Origin: Strigops habroptila
Taxonomy: Eukaryota > Chordata > Aves > Psittaciformes > Psittacidae
Reading direction: 5' to 3'
NCBI RefSeq assembly: GCF_004027225.2
Contig: NC_046358.1
Location: forward strand, 68,033,028 to 68,097,027
DNA: 64,000 bases
The stretch's first letter is position 1. Every line of letters begins with the position of its first letter. The notes under the pieces were generated by a model. That model saw only the letters and a list, made by a program, of their open reading frames with translations, searched no databases and was not told the origin of the DNA. This document shows positions 1 to 11,760 of the stretch, one piece after another. Both the position numbers and the translations under genes were made by a program.

Positions 1-1275
1 ATAAGAAACAAGCAGCAGAGATTCCTGTTTAGCATATCACCTGACAGTAAATAACTTGGCAAATCTTTCTTCATGCAAATAATAAGAACAAAACCTGACA
101 TGTATACTGACAGAACAGGGTTCACTAATTTAATTAACTCATCACTGAACTTCATCTACTGTGCTGTACTTCTGAAAAGGAGTCTAGATGGAGAAAAAAG
201 CTACCACCGTCAGGGCAGAGGCATTAGGACTGGTTATAAAGTCAACAGAACTTGACCACGATCACTGGATGACTCTGCAACGTAAAAAAGACAGCTATTA
301 AACAGATTCTTTTTTACATAAACTCAGTAGCCCCAATGTGTACTCTGACCATGTGCTCTGTCCTAAGCACATCTGACCAGGCTCACCTGCCTTTGAAAGC
401 ATTTAAGAGCAGACCTGTATTTTAGCACAGCAGTTTGCGTACCAGCTTCTGGGCAGGCAGCACAGGCACATGGCACAACAGTTCCTGCTGTGCACAAGAA
501 CATGCACTGATAGCAATTTGATGTAGTCGGTGTCCTCAACTCCCATAATGTTACACTGTACACTATGTTATCCCACAGTCCCCAGGTTTTGATGTCACGT
601 AAGTGGAAAACACCAACCTTTCCTTAAAAAAGAAACCCTGTCAGCCCTGGTTTTATGGTTAAAACAAAATGACAAGCAGGAGCAAGGAAAATATGAATCC
701 TACAGATTTCAAAACATGGAATTGTTTTTTAAAATGTGAGGATTGTTGGGAATTTTTCTTACTTTCAAATTTTGTATTTGAAACCTAGTGCACACCTTTA
801 AGTTCTTTGGATTTGGCAAAGGCTGGGACAGTGAATTTGGACATTTACTAAAAGGCACAACTCAGCTGTCACCAAGGGACTGTGCCAATGAACCGGCCAG
901 TTGTTTCCCTCCCTTGTGTCTGTGCTTTCCAAAGCTCTCCCAGTGTTATTACCCAGGCTGACTACACAAACCCTTTCAGATTTTTGAACAAAGAGGTAAA
1001 ATATACCCATTGAAACCTACTCATGAGAGCATGAGCAAACAGCAAACATCAATGATAAAGAATTTGATCACACTCAAACCACCTGTCAGCAAGAATCCCA
1101 AGCAACAAATTCACTTCAAGCAGGCAGTTCTTCACCGTGTGTGCAAGATTTACCCACCGACAAAAGCTTCTACCTCTGCTGCTTCAAAGTACCTACGTGG
1201 TAAGAAATACAGCTGGCACTAACTGCTCTTAAATGTCTTGAATAAATCTTGGTACCTTCCTTGTAAACCTTCAAA
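1..1275. other. Intergenic or intronic DNA, no gene recognised
   Basis: No open frame here resembles a known protein; the short frames lack coding character. If the CpG island to the right is the promoter of a minus-strand neighbour (IFTAP in other amniotes), this stretch would be its first intron. That is inference from gene order only. Confidence 0.4.
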
Positions 1276-1665
1276 ACGATAGAATCCCAGAATGGTTTGG
1301 GTTGGAAGGGACCCTAAAGCTCACCCAGTTCCAACCCCCTGCCACAGGCAGGGACACCTTCCACTAGACCAGCTTGCTCCAAGCCCCCTCCAGCCTGGCC
1401 TTGAACACTGCCAGGGATGGGGCAGCCACAGCTTCTCTGGGCAACCTGTGCCAGCACCTCACCACCCTCACAGGGAAGAGCTTCTGCCTAAGAGCTCATC
1501 TCAATCTCCCCTCTGGCAGGTTAAAGCCATTCCCCCTTGGCCTGCCCCTACAGGCCCTTGTCCAAAGCCCCTCTCCAGGTTTCTTGTAGCCCCTTTAGGC
1601 ACTGGGAGCTGCTCTAAGGTCTCCTGGAGCCTTCTCTTCCCCAGACTCAACAACAACGCCAGCTC
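1276..1665 (-). repeat. CR1 LINE 3' fragment
   Basis: A 5'-truncated CR1 element in reverse orientation. Read on the minus strand it ends in the typical CR1 3' end (a TTCCAACCC-type motif, then a degenerate ATTCTATG-like tail near 1278). The plus-strand open frame of 186 codons across it is an antisense artefact. It belongs to the same subfamily as the copies near 5.8-6.4, 7.7, 13.9 and 37.1-37.6 kb, which share the 'gaagctgtggctgcc' block. Confidence 0.9.
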
Positions 1666-1679
1666 CCTTCCCCTGCAGA

Positions 1680-2090
1680 TCCTGTGCTGCCTGCTGAGGC
1701 GGCCTGCGGGGCCCGGATGGCCCCAGCGCTCGAGCTCAACTTCCCCCTCACCCCCTTTTCCTCCCCCCTTCGCCGGCAGCCTCGGGGCAAGAAAAGGAAA
1801 AATTCCGCCTTGCGTCACCAGTCCCATGGTGACTGGTCCCACCGCAGTTTAATCCTTCCGCCGCGGGGCCACACTCACCCGCCTCCTGCCCGCTAACCCT
1901 CTCCAGCCCCGTTTCCGGAGTACTACAGCCAGGCCCGGCTGAGGGGCCAAGCTAGAACTACCGGCCCCAGCAGGCCGCGGGGCCGCCGTTTCCATGGCAG
2001 CAGGCGGGCCCGGAGCGGAGCGGTTCTCCGTCCCGGAGCTGCAGGGGGGTCCGTAGGGCGCAGGCACCGCGGCGTTGGGATTTTAGAGCT
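1680..2090. promoter_or_regulatory. CpG island, likely divergent promoter upstream of RAG2
   Basis: This is a GC- and CpG-rich block in otherwise AT-rich surroundings, ending about 220 bp before the RAG2 coding exon. On the minus strand a consensus donor (GGTGAGT) lies at 1873-1879, which would end a 5' exon lying at about 1879-2070. In other amniotes the gene divergent from RAG2 is IFTAP (C11orf74), so this is probably its promoter and non-coding first exon. No IFTAP coding exon is visible in the window, so the identity is inferred. Confidence 0.45.
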
Positions 2091-2307
2091 TAACGGGCCT
2101 TAGTTTGTACAAAATCCTGCGGAACAGGCACACATCTCACGCTTGATTCAGGCCCTGAATCGTACAAAAGGGTGTCTTTTAGGGTCTCAAAGTATGAACT
2201 GAAACGCAACTTCAACACTGTTCAAGCACTGCTAAACAACTCTTACAACAGTGTCTAAAGCGTATTTAATCTGCTTGTGTTTATTTTCCTCAGCTACGGA
2301 CCCCAGT

Positions 2308-3909
2308 ATGGCCCAGTCAGCAGACAAAATTTTGCTGGAGGTGGTGTCAGCTGTCAGTAATTCAGCGCTGCTTCAGCCAGGCTTCTCTCTCCTCAATTTT
2401 GATGGGCACACTTTCCTTTTTGGGCAGAAAGGATGGCCGAAGAGGTCCTGTCCCACTGGTGTTTTCCTCCTCGACATAAAGGAGAATGAGCTCAAAATGA
2501 AACCTGCCTTCTTCTCTAATGACTCCTGTTACCTGCCCCCTCTCCGCTACCCTGCCCTTTGCACACTCAGAGGCAATGCAGAGTCTGATGAGTACCAGTA
2601 TATCATCCATGGTGGAAAAACGCCTAACAATGACCTTTCGGATAAGATTTATGTTATGAGTCTAGTAAGCAAAAATAGCAAGAAAACCACATTTCAATGC
2701 ATTGAGAAAGACCTGGGTGGAGATGTCCCTGAAGCTAGATACGGGCATACAATTAACGTAGTTCATAGCCGGGGAAAAAGCATGAGTGTTATATTTGGAG
2801 GGAGATCATACACCCCTCTTGCAGAAAGAACCACTGAAAAATGGAACAGTGTAGTTGACTGTTTGCCATCTGTGTTTCTCGTTGATTTCGAGTTTGGATG
2901 CTGTACATCATACGTACTTCCAGAGCTTCAGGACGGACTTGCTTTCCATGTTTCAGTTGCCAGAAATGACACAATCTACATTTTGGGAGGCCATTCACTT
3001 CAAAATAATACCAGGTCCCCCAGCTTGTACAAGCTAAAAGTTGATCTCCCGCTGGGCAGCCCAGCCGTGACCTGCACCATCTTGGCAGGGGGAATATCTG
3101 TCTCGAGTGCTATATTGACTCAAACCAGTGATACCGAATTTGTCCTTGTTGGGGGCTACGAGTCTGACAACCAGAAACGGTTGGTATGTAACACCATAGT
3201 TCTGGAAGACAGTAATATACAGATTGTTGAAAGGGAAAGCCCAGACTGGACACCAGATATTAAACACTGCAGGATGTGGTTTGGCAGTGATATGGGCAAA
3301 GGATCTGTACTGCTGGCCATTCCAGGGGCCAACAAACAGTTAATCTCAGATGCAAACTACTTCTACATTTTGAGATGCAAGGGAGCAGAAGAGGACAAGG
3401 AGGAAGAACTGACAGCACAAATTAGCAGTCAGACATCTGCTGAAGACCCTGGAGACTCCACTCCATTTGAAGATTCTGAAGAGTTTTGTTTCAGTGCTGA
3501 AGCCAATAGCTTTGATGTTGATGATACTGACACTTACAATGAAGGTGATGAAGAAGATGAATCAGAAACAGGCTACTGGATCACCTGCTCCGCCAGTTGC
3601 AATATTGACATTAACACCTGGGTCCCTTTCTATTCAACAGAACTCAACAAGCCTGCAATGATCCTGTGTTCCAGCGGGGCTGGCCACTGGGTCCATGCTC
3701 AGTGTATGGATCTCTCAGAGACCATGCTCCTGCATCTCTCAGAAGCAAATGTCAAGTACTTCTGCAATGAGCACATTGACCTTAATAAAGGGCTACAAAC
3801 TCCCAAAAAGGTGGTGCCCCTGAAAAAACAACCCATGAAACCACTGCGCAAAAAGACAACCATGAAGTTAACATCAGCAAAAAAGTCGTTTCTTCGGAGG
3901 TTGTTTTAA
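2308..3909 (+). CDS. RAG2: V(D)J recombination-activating protein 2
   Basis: RAG2 is the accessory subunit of the RAG recombinase. It partners RAG1 in the lymphocyte nucleus and targets it to active chromatin. The whole 533-residue protein lies in one exon, as in other vertebrates (usual length about 527). I chose the ATG at 2308 because a consensus acceptor (tttattttcctcag) ends at 2293, just upstream, and the longer frame opens only with a GTG inside the intron. Residues 1-360 are the six-bladed Kelch-like propeller ([40 protein letters not shown]). Then comes an acidic hinge (about 390-420, [12 protein letters not shown]) and a PHD finger at about 425-490. Its zinc ligands are C427, C431, C454, H460, H463, C466, C486 and H489, with the methyl-lysine-reading Trp at W461. 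The N-terminus before LLQPGFSL is about seven residues longer than the mammalian form. RAG1 lies convergent 11.5 kb downstream. Confidence 0.98.
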   Translation: MAQSADKILLEVVSAVSNSALLQPGFSLLNFDGHTFLFGQKGWPKRSCPTGVFLLDIKENELKMKPAFFSNDSCYLPPLRYPALCTLRGNAESDEYQYIIHGGKTPNNDLSDKIYVMSLVSKNSKKTTFQCIEKDLGGDVPEARYGHTINVVHSRGKSMSVIFGGRSYTPLAERTTEKWNSVVDCLPSVFLVDFEFGCCTSYVLPELQDGLAFHVSVARNDTIYILGGHSLQNNTRSPSLYKLKVDLPLGSPAVTCTILAGGISVSSAILTQTSDTEFVLVGGYESDNQKRLVCNTIVLEDSNIQIVERESPDWTPDIKHCRMWFGSDMGKGSVLLAIPGANKQLISDANYFYILRCKGAEEDKEEELTAQISSQTSAEDPGDSTPFEDSEEFCFSAEANSFDVDDTDTYNEGDEEDESETGYWITCSASCNIDINTWVPFYSTELNKPAMILCSSGAGHWVHAQCMDLSETMLLHLSEANVKYFCNEHIDLNKGLQTPKKVVPLKKQPMKPLRKKTTMKLTSAKKSFLRRLF

Positions 3910-4390
3910 TAGATTTACTCTGCTGGTTTGTATTCACCTGGAAGGAAATGAAATCACAGAGACAACTGGTAATGGTTGAAATAGAACGGGTATCTGAGCT
4001 CAAGGAGATCTTTTTATTTAGTTTCAATAATTTCAATATTTCAGTTGCATTTCAAAGCTCATAAATTTATTTTGTCTCTTGTGTGTATTTTTGTAATATC
4101 CAGATAGGAACCCCATCGTAGAGGGCATTGTGCAAACACACAGCCAGATGCCGGTAACTGTGTGCTGTATTTTATGCTACAACTTACTCCCTCATTATCC
4201 CCAGTGAGTTTAATGAAACTGCTGGTAGGATAAGATATTACCCCATGTATTGAATGATTATATGTCAGTTTTGACTACAGTTGTGAAATATCATCTTATA
4301 ATAAAAATCAAACTGGTTTTTTGAACTGTGCTCAACAACTGCTTTGTGTTTGTATTTTTAAAAATCTAGAAAGCTAATAAAGTTTATAAT
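3910..4390 (+). other. RAG2: RAG2 3' UTR with polyadenylation signals
   Basis: AT-rich sequence directly after the RAG2 stop. An AATAAA at 4376-4381, plus an ATAATAAAAA-type signal near 4298-4307, are plausible cleavage signals, giving a 3' UTR of about 0.4-0.5 kb. Confidence 0.6.
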
Positions 4391-5819
4391 ACAAGTTATT
4401 GCATTTTTTTCACCTACACATGAGGTAAATCAAGCACTGTAAATCCCAAAATCTACAAAAGGACAGCATGCGTTCTTAGAAGGTCCATCTGAAGCCTGAT
4501 AAGGGGTCTAGCTTCACACCCACCCCATGCTGTGAGCTCCCATTGACTTCAGAAGTTCCTTCTGATGAACAGGACTTTTATCATTTACTCCAGATCCTCC
4601 CCTATGCATTTCTTTCTCTGCTCTCCCAGGGTGACTGTAGAGTGTGAAAGCTTAAAAGTGCAAGCTGCGGGTCAGAGTGATTCACTGAGCCAGTGGAGCA
4701 TTGTGAGGGTGGAAACAAATGCAGCTGGCTTCTCAAAGCACAAGAAAATTGGATTCAGATTGAAAAGGACATTGTCAAGGTTGAACAGCCCAAGAGTTTA
4801 CTAAGATTTTTGTGGGTTCTTTTATTGACTATTTGTAAAGCCTCATAATTCTTGACCTTATTTTTTTTGATTTTTATTACTGCTCCAAACATCTTTTCCA
4901 AAAATCAATACCATCAGCTCAATGTTTGTGAGCCAACAACAATAGCTCAGTATACACAATCCAGCTCTCACTCTGGATCCCCAAATAGAAACGAAAAACA
5001 GGAGGAGCCGTCAGCCATTTCATCACTATGTGCAAACCCTGAGCAGCCACTCCTTTACAAAGCAGTATGTGTAGCACAGTATGCCTATCAACACAGTCAT
5101 GCATGCACAGTACTCCTCTTAAAACCTTTGCAACTCAAGTCAACAGAAGAGGAAAGTAAAAGGCAACCATACAAAGTTTCTTTTTCCAACCTTTTCATGT
5201 GCTGAGGGAGCTTATAGTTCAGGTAGAGCTTGTAAATGGGAGGTATATCACCCTGACTCTTCTCTCACCAGTCTGATATTAGTATAAATTCATAGATTTC
5301 AGTGCCAGCTTTCTGTTTCTTTTGCCATGCTACTTTACGTAAGCTCCGAATACTTAGTGCTCTATGTTTTCCAACGAATAAATGAATATCTTGCCCATGT
5401 AAAGTCCCTTCAAACTGCTGAAATTCAATAGTCAGCATCCCCATCCTCTTTTGTAGGTTAGTCACAGGTCTTACTGAGCAGAATTGTCACTAAAATATAC
5501 ATTCATCACACACTCTTCATTTACATCAACCAAAAAAGAAAACCCACAATGAAACTGAAAGCCATAGCATCGCAACAGCAACAAAGGGAGACAATATACT
5601 CACACAACAAAACTCCACCCCTCGTCCCTTCACCATTTTACAACAAAAGACTACCCACAATAGCTGAACTCCCAGGCATCGTCCAGTACCAGGTTTTGCC
5701 TGTTAACTCTCCCAGTTATTGTCATTATGTCAAATTCCTCAGGCCCCATATTGTGTGACAAATTTGCCTGCTAGTGCAGACAACTAAAAAGATGGAAGCA
5801 TTTTCCAAAGGCTCAACAC
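4391..5819. other. RAG2-RAG1 intergenic DNA, no gene seen
   Basis: No recognisable coding or repeat family. The open frame at 4852-5205 has no homology I recognise and looks like chance. Confidence 0.5.
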
Positions 5820-6400
5820 TGGCCTAGCAGAAGTGCCAAGCCCAGAAAGCCAACCATGGCCTGGGCTGCATCACCAGCAGCATAAGCAGCAGGTCTAGGG
5901 AGGGGATTGTCAGCTCTGGGGCCCCCAAAACAAGAGCTTTTGGAGTGAGTCCAGAGGAGACCACAGAAATGTTCCAAGGGCTGGAGCAGCTCTGCTCTGG
6001 AGCCAGGCTGAGAGAGCTGGGCTTGTTCAGCCTGGAGAAGAGAAGGCTCTGGGGAGACCTTAGAGCAGCTCCCAGTGCCTAAAGGGGCTACAAGAAAGCT
6101 GGAGAGGAGCTTAGGACAAGGTCCTGTAGGGTCAGGCCAAGGGGGAATGGCTTTAACCTGCCAGAGGGGAGACTGAGATGAGCTCTTAGGCAGAAGCTCT
6201 TCCCTCTGAGGTTGGTGAGGCACTGGCACAGGTTGCCCAGAGAAGCTGTGGCTGCCTCATCCCTGGCAGAGTTCAAGGTGAGGTTGGACAGGGCTTGTAG
6301 CAACCGGGTCTAGTGGAAGGTGTCCGTGCCCATGGCAGGCGATTGGAACTGGATGACTTTTAGGGTTCTTTCCTACCTAAACCATTCTATGATTCTATGA
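5820..6400 (+). repeat. CR1 LINE 3' fragment
   Basis: A 5'-truncated CR1 in sense orientation that ends with ATTCTATGATTCTATGA at 6384-6400. It contains decayed C-terminal reverse-transcriptase and 3' UTR sequence ('ggctgagagagctgggctt', 'cagcctggagaagagaagg'). Confidence 0.92.
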
Positions 6401-7459
6401 AGTGACATTCAGGCTGAGATAACGCCTGGTAGCTCAGGCACTGGTGGCGTGGTTGCAGTATGTTGGGAGCATCTCCGTATTTCCAGAACTGACTTCAGCA
6501 GTCCCTAGGAGCTGAGAGCGTGTGACAAACACAAGCCCACACTGAGGCCTCTTCCAATTCTTCTATGAGTTGTCATTCTTTAAGGCTGTGGCTATCACAA
6601 TTCAGAATCTGACTTTACAATATTCCTCATCAGGCACATAGCATTAGTTTATTGTAAGCTTAAACTGTGGGGTTTTTTTAATGGTTTATTTGAGCAGGAG
6701 GGAGAAATTGCTTGGTCAAACCACATCCCAGCCTCCCAGTGAAGGGCATTAAATCACAGCTCAGAGACTGTAGTCACTGCAGGAAGAAAAAGTTGTAAGT
6801 AAAGCAAAATATAATATTCCAAAGGACTCGAACTTAAGGAGATATATGAACATCAGCCTGTGAAGAAGACACTTGAGATAGCATTCAAGACTGAAGAAAG
6901 TGCTTAATTCCCTGGTAATTCTGATGACACTTTTGAGTCATATACTTGTAAGAGCATTGATTGTCTTCAAAAGCAGCTAATCAATACAAGACGGTTCTTC
7001 CTCAGGCAATTTCAAATTAGAAGATAAAATGAAGTAGATTTGAGTGCAGAAATAAAGCTCTAATGTATCTGCATCCAACTGACCGATGTGTTTTGTAGCC
7101 ACAACAAGCAGCATCATGGTTCCTAGCCACATTTTAGCAACACTATGCTGTTATAATCAGCTTTTATGAGAATAATATATGGATTTTACTGCTATTGAAA
7201 GGTGCTTGGGCCCTGAACTACCTGATTAATCTACAAGAAAAGCACAGCACAAACTTTATTGGTGGCAATAAGGCATGTGTCATTGCTCAGAGTGACTCAT
7301 TGCCCCAATAATAGACCATTGAAAGGAGTGGAAAGAATGCAACTGGGAGCCCAAAGCAAAAGGAAAACATTGACTTCAGATTGAAAAAGAATCTGTAAAG
7401 TTATTTACTGATATAATAAATGTATTAAAGACAGATAGCCTGGTTTACTTTTGTTTTTA

Positions 7460-7492
7460 ATTATTATTATTACTACTATTATTATTACTATT
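7460..7492. repeat. (ATT)n microsatellite
   Basis: Imperfect run of ATT/ACT trinucleotides. Confidence 0.85.
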
Positions 7493-7708
7493 TGTTGCTA
7501 TAGCTTCCTCCTGTTTTTATTTCCTATTCTATCCCATTTCAGACAAGACTAACTTCTGGGAAGGGCTTGAGCAACAGCCTCTGAACATCAAACACCAATT
7601 TGGTGTCTCTCCTTCACCTTTGAAAATTGTGACACCGAAGCCTATTTTTTCTTTAAAAAAAGCAAGACAATAATCCTATAAACCCTCTGATTTCTCAGTA
7701 CATACACT

Positions 7709-7835
7709 GGAAGTGTTCAAGGCCAGGTTGGACAGGGCTTGGAGCAACCTGTTCTAGTGAAAGGTGTCCCTGCCCGTGGCAGGGGGTTGGAACCTTCCAA
7801 CCCAAACCAGTCTGGGATTCTATGATACTATGACT
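7709..7835 (+). repeat. CR1 LINE 3' tail fragment
   Basis: About 125 bp of the CR1 3' end ('gttcaaggccaggttgg' ... 'ggaaccttccaaccc') followed by a degenerate TTCTATGATACTATGA tail. Confidence 0.88.
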
Positions 7836-8371
7836 TTCTGAAGTGGAATAAAGGGAAGCTGCAAATAATGAACTGAAAGGTAGATTAGAGTTAATCTTTA
7901 CAGTTCAGTCTATGATGAGGAGCCAAAATTTGATGCAAAGGATGCACAGAAGCCAGTAAAGAGGGTTAACATATCAGCATGGACATAATCAGCGCAAGGC
8001 TCATTTTAAACAAACAGCAAGATGGTATTTGTAAATGAAGCAAAAGTCATTTACAGACTAAAACTGATTTTAAATTAGTTTAGTTTTCTATCAAACAGTT
8101 GCCTGTGAGGAAATGTGCTGAAAGGACTGCTGAGAGTCACAGAGTAATCTTTATTTGTATTTATTTAATGAATTCCAAAAACAGGTCTGGAATCAAAGCT
8201 GACTCTGGGCATTAGAACAGCCTGAGTATGAAAAGCCTTGAATGAAAAGTAAGACTGATACCATGAAAACATAGAATCATAGAATCATAGAATCATAGAA
8301 TCGTAAGGGTTGGAAAGGACTTTAAGATCATCTAGTTCCAACCCCCCTGCCATGGGTAGGGACACCTTGCC

Positions 8372-10550
8372 CTAAACCACGTGGTCCAAGGCTCTGTCCA
8401 ACCTGGCCTTGAACACCGCCAGGGATGGAGCATCCACAACCTCCCTGGGCAACCCATTCCAGTGCTTCACCACCCTCACTGTAAAGAACTTCTTCCTTAT
8501 ATCTAATCTAAACTTCCCCTGTTTAAGTTTGAACCCATTACCCCTTGTCCTACCACTACCAGTCCCTAAGGAAGAGTCTCTCCCCAGCATCCTTGTAGAC
8601 CCCCTTCAGATACTGGAAGGCTGCTATGAGGTCTCCACGCAGCCTTCTCTTCTCCAGGCTGAACAGCCCCAACTCTCTCAGCCTGTCTTCATACGGGAGG
8701 TGCTCCAGCCTTCTTATCATCCTCGTGGCCCTCCTCTGGACTCGCTCCAACAGCTCCATGTCCTTTTTATGTTGAGGACACCAGAACTGTATGCAGTACT
8801 CCAAGTGAGGTCTCACAAGAGCAGAGTAGAGGGGCAGGATCACCTCCTTCGACCTGCTGGTCATGCTTCTTTTGATGCAGCCCAGGATACGGTTGGCTTT
8901 CTGGGCTGCAAGTGCACACTGCCGGCTCATGTTAAGCTTCTCGTCAACCAACACCCCCAAGTCCTTTTCTGCAGGGCTGCTCTGAATCGCTTCTCCGCCC
9001 AACCTGTAGCTGTGCCCAGGATTGCCCCAACCCAGGTGTAGGACCTTACAGTTGGCTTGGTTAAACTTCATAAGGTTGGCATCCGCCCACCTCTCAAGCG
9101 TGTCAAGGTCCCTCTGGATGGCATCCCTTCCCTCCAGCGTATCAACTGAACCACACAGCTTGGTGTTGTCGGCAAACTTGCTGAGGGCGCACTCAATCCC
9201 ACTGTCCATGTCGCCGACAAAGATGTTGAACAGGACCAGTCCCAACACCAATCCCTGAGGGACACCACTCATTACAGGTTTCCAACTGGACATCGAGCCA
9301 TTTACCACAACTCTTTGCGTGCGGCCATCGAGCCAGTTTTTTATCCACCGAGTGGTCCATCTATCAAATTGATGTCTCTCCAATTTAGAGATAAGGATGT
9401 CATGCGAGACAGTGAACGCTTTGCACAAGTCCAGGTAGATGACGTCAACTGCTCTGCCCCTGTCCATCAGTTCCGTGGCTCCATCATAGAAGGCCACCAA
9501 ATTGGTCAGGCAGGATTTCCCCTTAGTGAAGCCATGTTGGCTGTCACCAGCCACCTCGTTGTTTTTCATGTGCCTTAGCATGTTTTCTAGGAGAAACTGT
9601 CCCAAGATTTTGCCAGGCACAGAGGTGAGACTGACAGGTCTGTAGTTCCCTGGGTCTTCCACCTTCCCCTTCTTGAAAATGGGGGTTATATTACCCTTCT
9701 TCCAGTCATCGGGAACTTCACCTGACTGCCAGGATTTTTCGAATATGATGGACAGTGGTTTAGCAACTTCATTCACCAGCTCCGTCAGGACCCGTGAATG
9801 GATTTCATCAGGTCCCATGGACTTGTGCACATTCAGGTTCTTAAGATGGTCTCGAACCTGATCCTCTCCTACAGTGGGCCTAAGGTCTTCATTCTCACAG
9901 TCCCTGCGTTTGCTTTCCAAGACTTTCATGGTGTGGTCAGAGCATTTGCTGGTGAAGACTGAGGCAAAGAAGTCATTAAGAACCTCAGCCTTCTCCAAAT
10001 CCATGGTAGCCAGTTCTCCTGATAGCTTCTGGAGAGGGCCCACATTGTCCCTAGTCTGTCTTTTATTTGCTACGTATCTATAGAATCCTTTCCTGTTATC
10101 TTTTACATCCCTTGCCAAACTTAATTCTAGCTGGGCCTTAGCTTTCCTAATCTGGTCCCTAGCTTCCCGGGCAATGCTCCTATATTCTTCCCAGGCCGCC
10201 TGTCCTCGCTTCCACCTTCTATAAGCTTCTTTTTTCCCTCTAAGTTTCCTCAGCAGCTCCTTGTCCATCCATGGAGGTCTCCTGGCCCTCCTGCTGCACT
10301 TTCTTCTAGTCGGGATGCAACACTCTTGAGCACGTAGCAGGTGATCCTTGAATATCGACCAGCAGTCTTGGGGCCCCCTGCCCTCTAGGACTGTATCCCA
10401 TGAAACCTTACTAAGGAGGTTCCTGAAGAGGCCAAAGTCTGCTTTCTTGAAGTCCAGGGCAGTGAGCTTGCTGCATGCTCTTCTCACTGTCCTGAGGATC
10501 TCAAACTCAAACATCTCGTGATCACTAGAGCCAAGGCTGCCCTGGAGCAC
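8372..10550 (-). pseudogene. CR1 ORF2 reverse-transcriptase region
   Basis: An open frame of about 660 codons (10550 down to 8556) continues after a frame change into a 72-codon frame that ends at 8372 ('[17 protein letters not shown]'). Reverse-transcriptase blocks are clear: [32 protein letters not shown] and the palm motif FADNTKL. The palm motif has Asn where active elements have the second catalytic Asp. Motif A reads [14 protein letters not shown], one codon (Asp) shorter than the KAFDTV of the copy at 22.2 kb. The upstream part carries the basic endonuclease-RT linker ([20 protein letters not shown]). The element is probably dead, but few lesions have accumulated, so it is relatively young. 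Confidence 0.9.
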
Positions 10551-10783
10551 ACATTTCCAACCAGTCCCTCCCTGTTGGTGAGCACAAGGTCAAGCATGGC
10601 ACCTCTCCTCGTCGGCTCCTCTATTGCTTGAAAGAGGAAGTTGTCTTCCACACAATCGAGGAACCTCCTGGATTGCTTGTGCCGGGCCGTACCATCCCTC
10701 CAGCAGATGTCAGGATGGTTGAAGTCCCCATGAGGACAAGGGCCTGCGAGCGTGAGGCTGCTCCTATCTGTCTGTAGAGCACT

Positions 10784-11272
10784 TCATCCACAGTCCTCTT
10801 GATCAGGCGGCCTGTAACAGATCCCCACCATAATGTCCCCCATTGCGGTTTTCCCTTTGATCCTGACCCACAAACACTCTGTTACCTCATCACCCGTCCC
10901 CAGACAGAGTTCCATACTCTCTAGCCTATCACTGACATAGATAGCAACGCCCCCTCCCTGTCTGCCTGGCCTGTCTTTTCTAAACAGCCCGTAACCTTCC
11001 ATTCCGACACTCCAGTCATAGGAGCCATCCCACCATGTTTCTGTGATACCAATGACATCATATTCCCGTAGCCTTGCACACATCTCTAATTCCTCTTGCT
11101 TGTTCCCCATACTATGGGCATTTGTATAGAGGCACCTTAGCCGAGCTCCAAATGCAGCCGACTCAATGGCTGGGGCAGCTGGAACATCTCTACATCGCTC
11201 CAAGCACTTATTACAGGTGCTGGCAACTGACCAAGAGTGTTGGGATGGATCAATGCTCCCCTCCCCCAACAC
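10784..11272 (-). pseudogene. CR1 ORF2 endonuclease region (partial)
   Basis: A 162-codon frame containing the N-terminal APE-type endonuclease of CR1 ORF2. It shows LRCLYTNAHSMGNKQEEL (the N-terminal Asn block), DVIGITETWWD (the catalytic-Glu block) and GGGVAIYVSD. It ends within VGICYRPPDQ. The C-terminal SDHE block appears in another frame at about 10518-10530 ('[11 protein letters not shown]'), so the endonuclease is split by a frameshift. Confidence 0.88.
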
Positions 11273-11760
11273 ATCTAGTTTAAAGCTTTCTTGACCAGCC
11301 TGGCAAGCCTCCTACCAAAACGGCTCTTCCCCTTCTTTGTCAGACCAGCTCCACCAGCCTCCAGTAGATCTGGCCTCCCAAATGGAGCCCCATGTTCTAA
11401 ATAGCCAAACCCCTGACTATGGCACCACCATTCTAACCATTTATTAACCTGCCAAATGCGCCTAGCTTTTTTAAGGTCCTCCCCTTTGTCCTGGAGAATC
11501 TATGAAAAAACTATCAATCAATCATCTGAGCTCCAGAGCCCCTAACCACCTCTCCCAAGGCTCTGTAGTCCTTCTTAATGTTTTTCCAGGCTACTGCTAT
11601 CTATATCTCTAGCACCTACATGGACCACAAGAAGTGGGCAATAGTCAGCAGGACTTACTAGAGCAGGCAGCCTCTCAGCAACATCCCTGATCCGAGCCCC
11701 CGGCAGGCAACACACATCAGGCCGGCAGATGAGTGCCTCTGTGCCTTTCAAAGTAGAGCG

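Larger units (their letters stand above)
6401..8268. other. Intergenic DNA with a microsatellite and a CR1 scrap
   Basis: AT-rich and non-coding, no gene recognised. It includes an ATT/ACT trinucleotide microsatellite at about 7460-7492 and a short CR1 tail at 7709-7835, listed separately. Confidence 0.5.
8269..11760 (-). mobile_element. Long CR1 LINE, antisense in the RAG2-RAG1 interval
   Basis: This non-LTR retrotransposon reads on the minus strand. Its 3' tail is (ATTCTATG)n at 8269-8302. It runs back through ORF2 (reverse transcriptase 8372-10550, endonuclease 10784-11272) into ORF1 remnants at about 11280-11760. There a decayed frame reads like the CR1 esterase-type ORF1 ('PLLVVHVGARDIDSS'). 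It is 5' truncated, about 3.5 kb long, and broken between the endonuclease and reverse-transcriptase parts by a frameshift near 10.55-10.78 kb. It lies just beyond the probable polyadenylation site of RAG1, so it separates the two convergent genes. No target-site duplication is visible, as is usual for CR1. Confidence 0.95.

Noticed and set aside
1292-1852. 186-codon plus-strand frame
   Set aside because: Mostly antisense to a CR1 3' fragment and continuing into a CpG island; no protein similarity.
2251-2307. RAG2 reading frame extended upstream to 2251
   Set aside because: It opens with GTG inside the intron; a consensus acceptor ends at 2293 and the first ATG is at 2308.
8409-9041. 210-codon plus-strand frame
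   Set aside because: Antisense of the CR1 reverse-transcriptase ORF.
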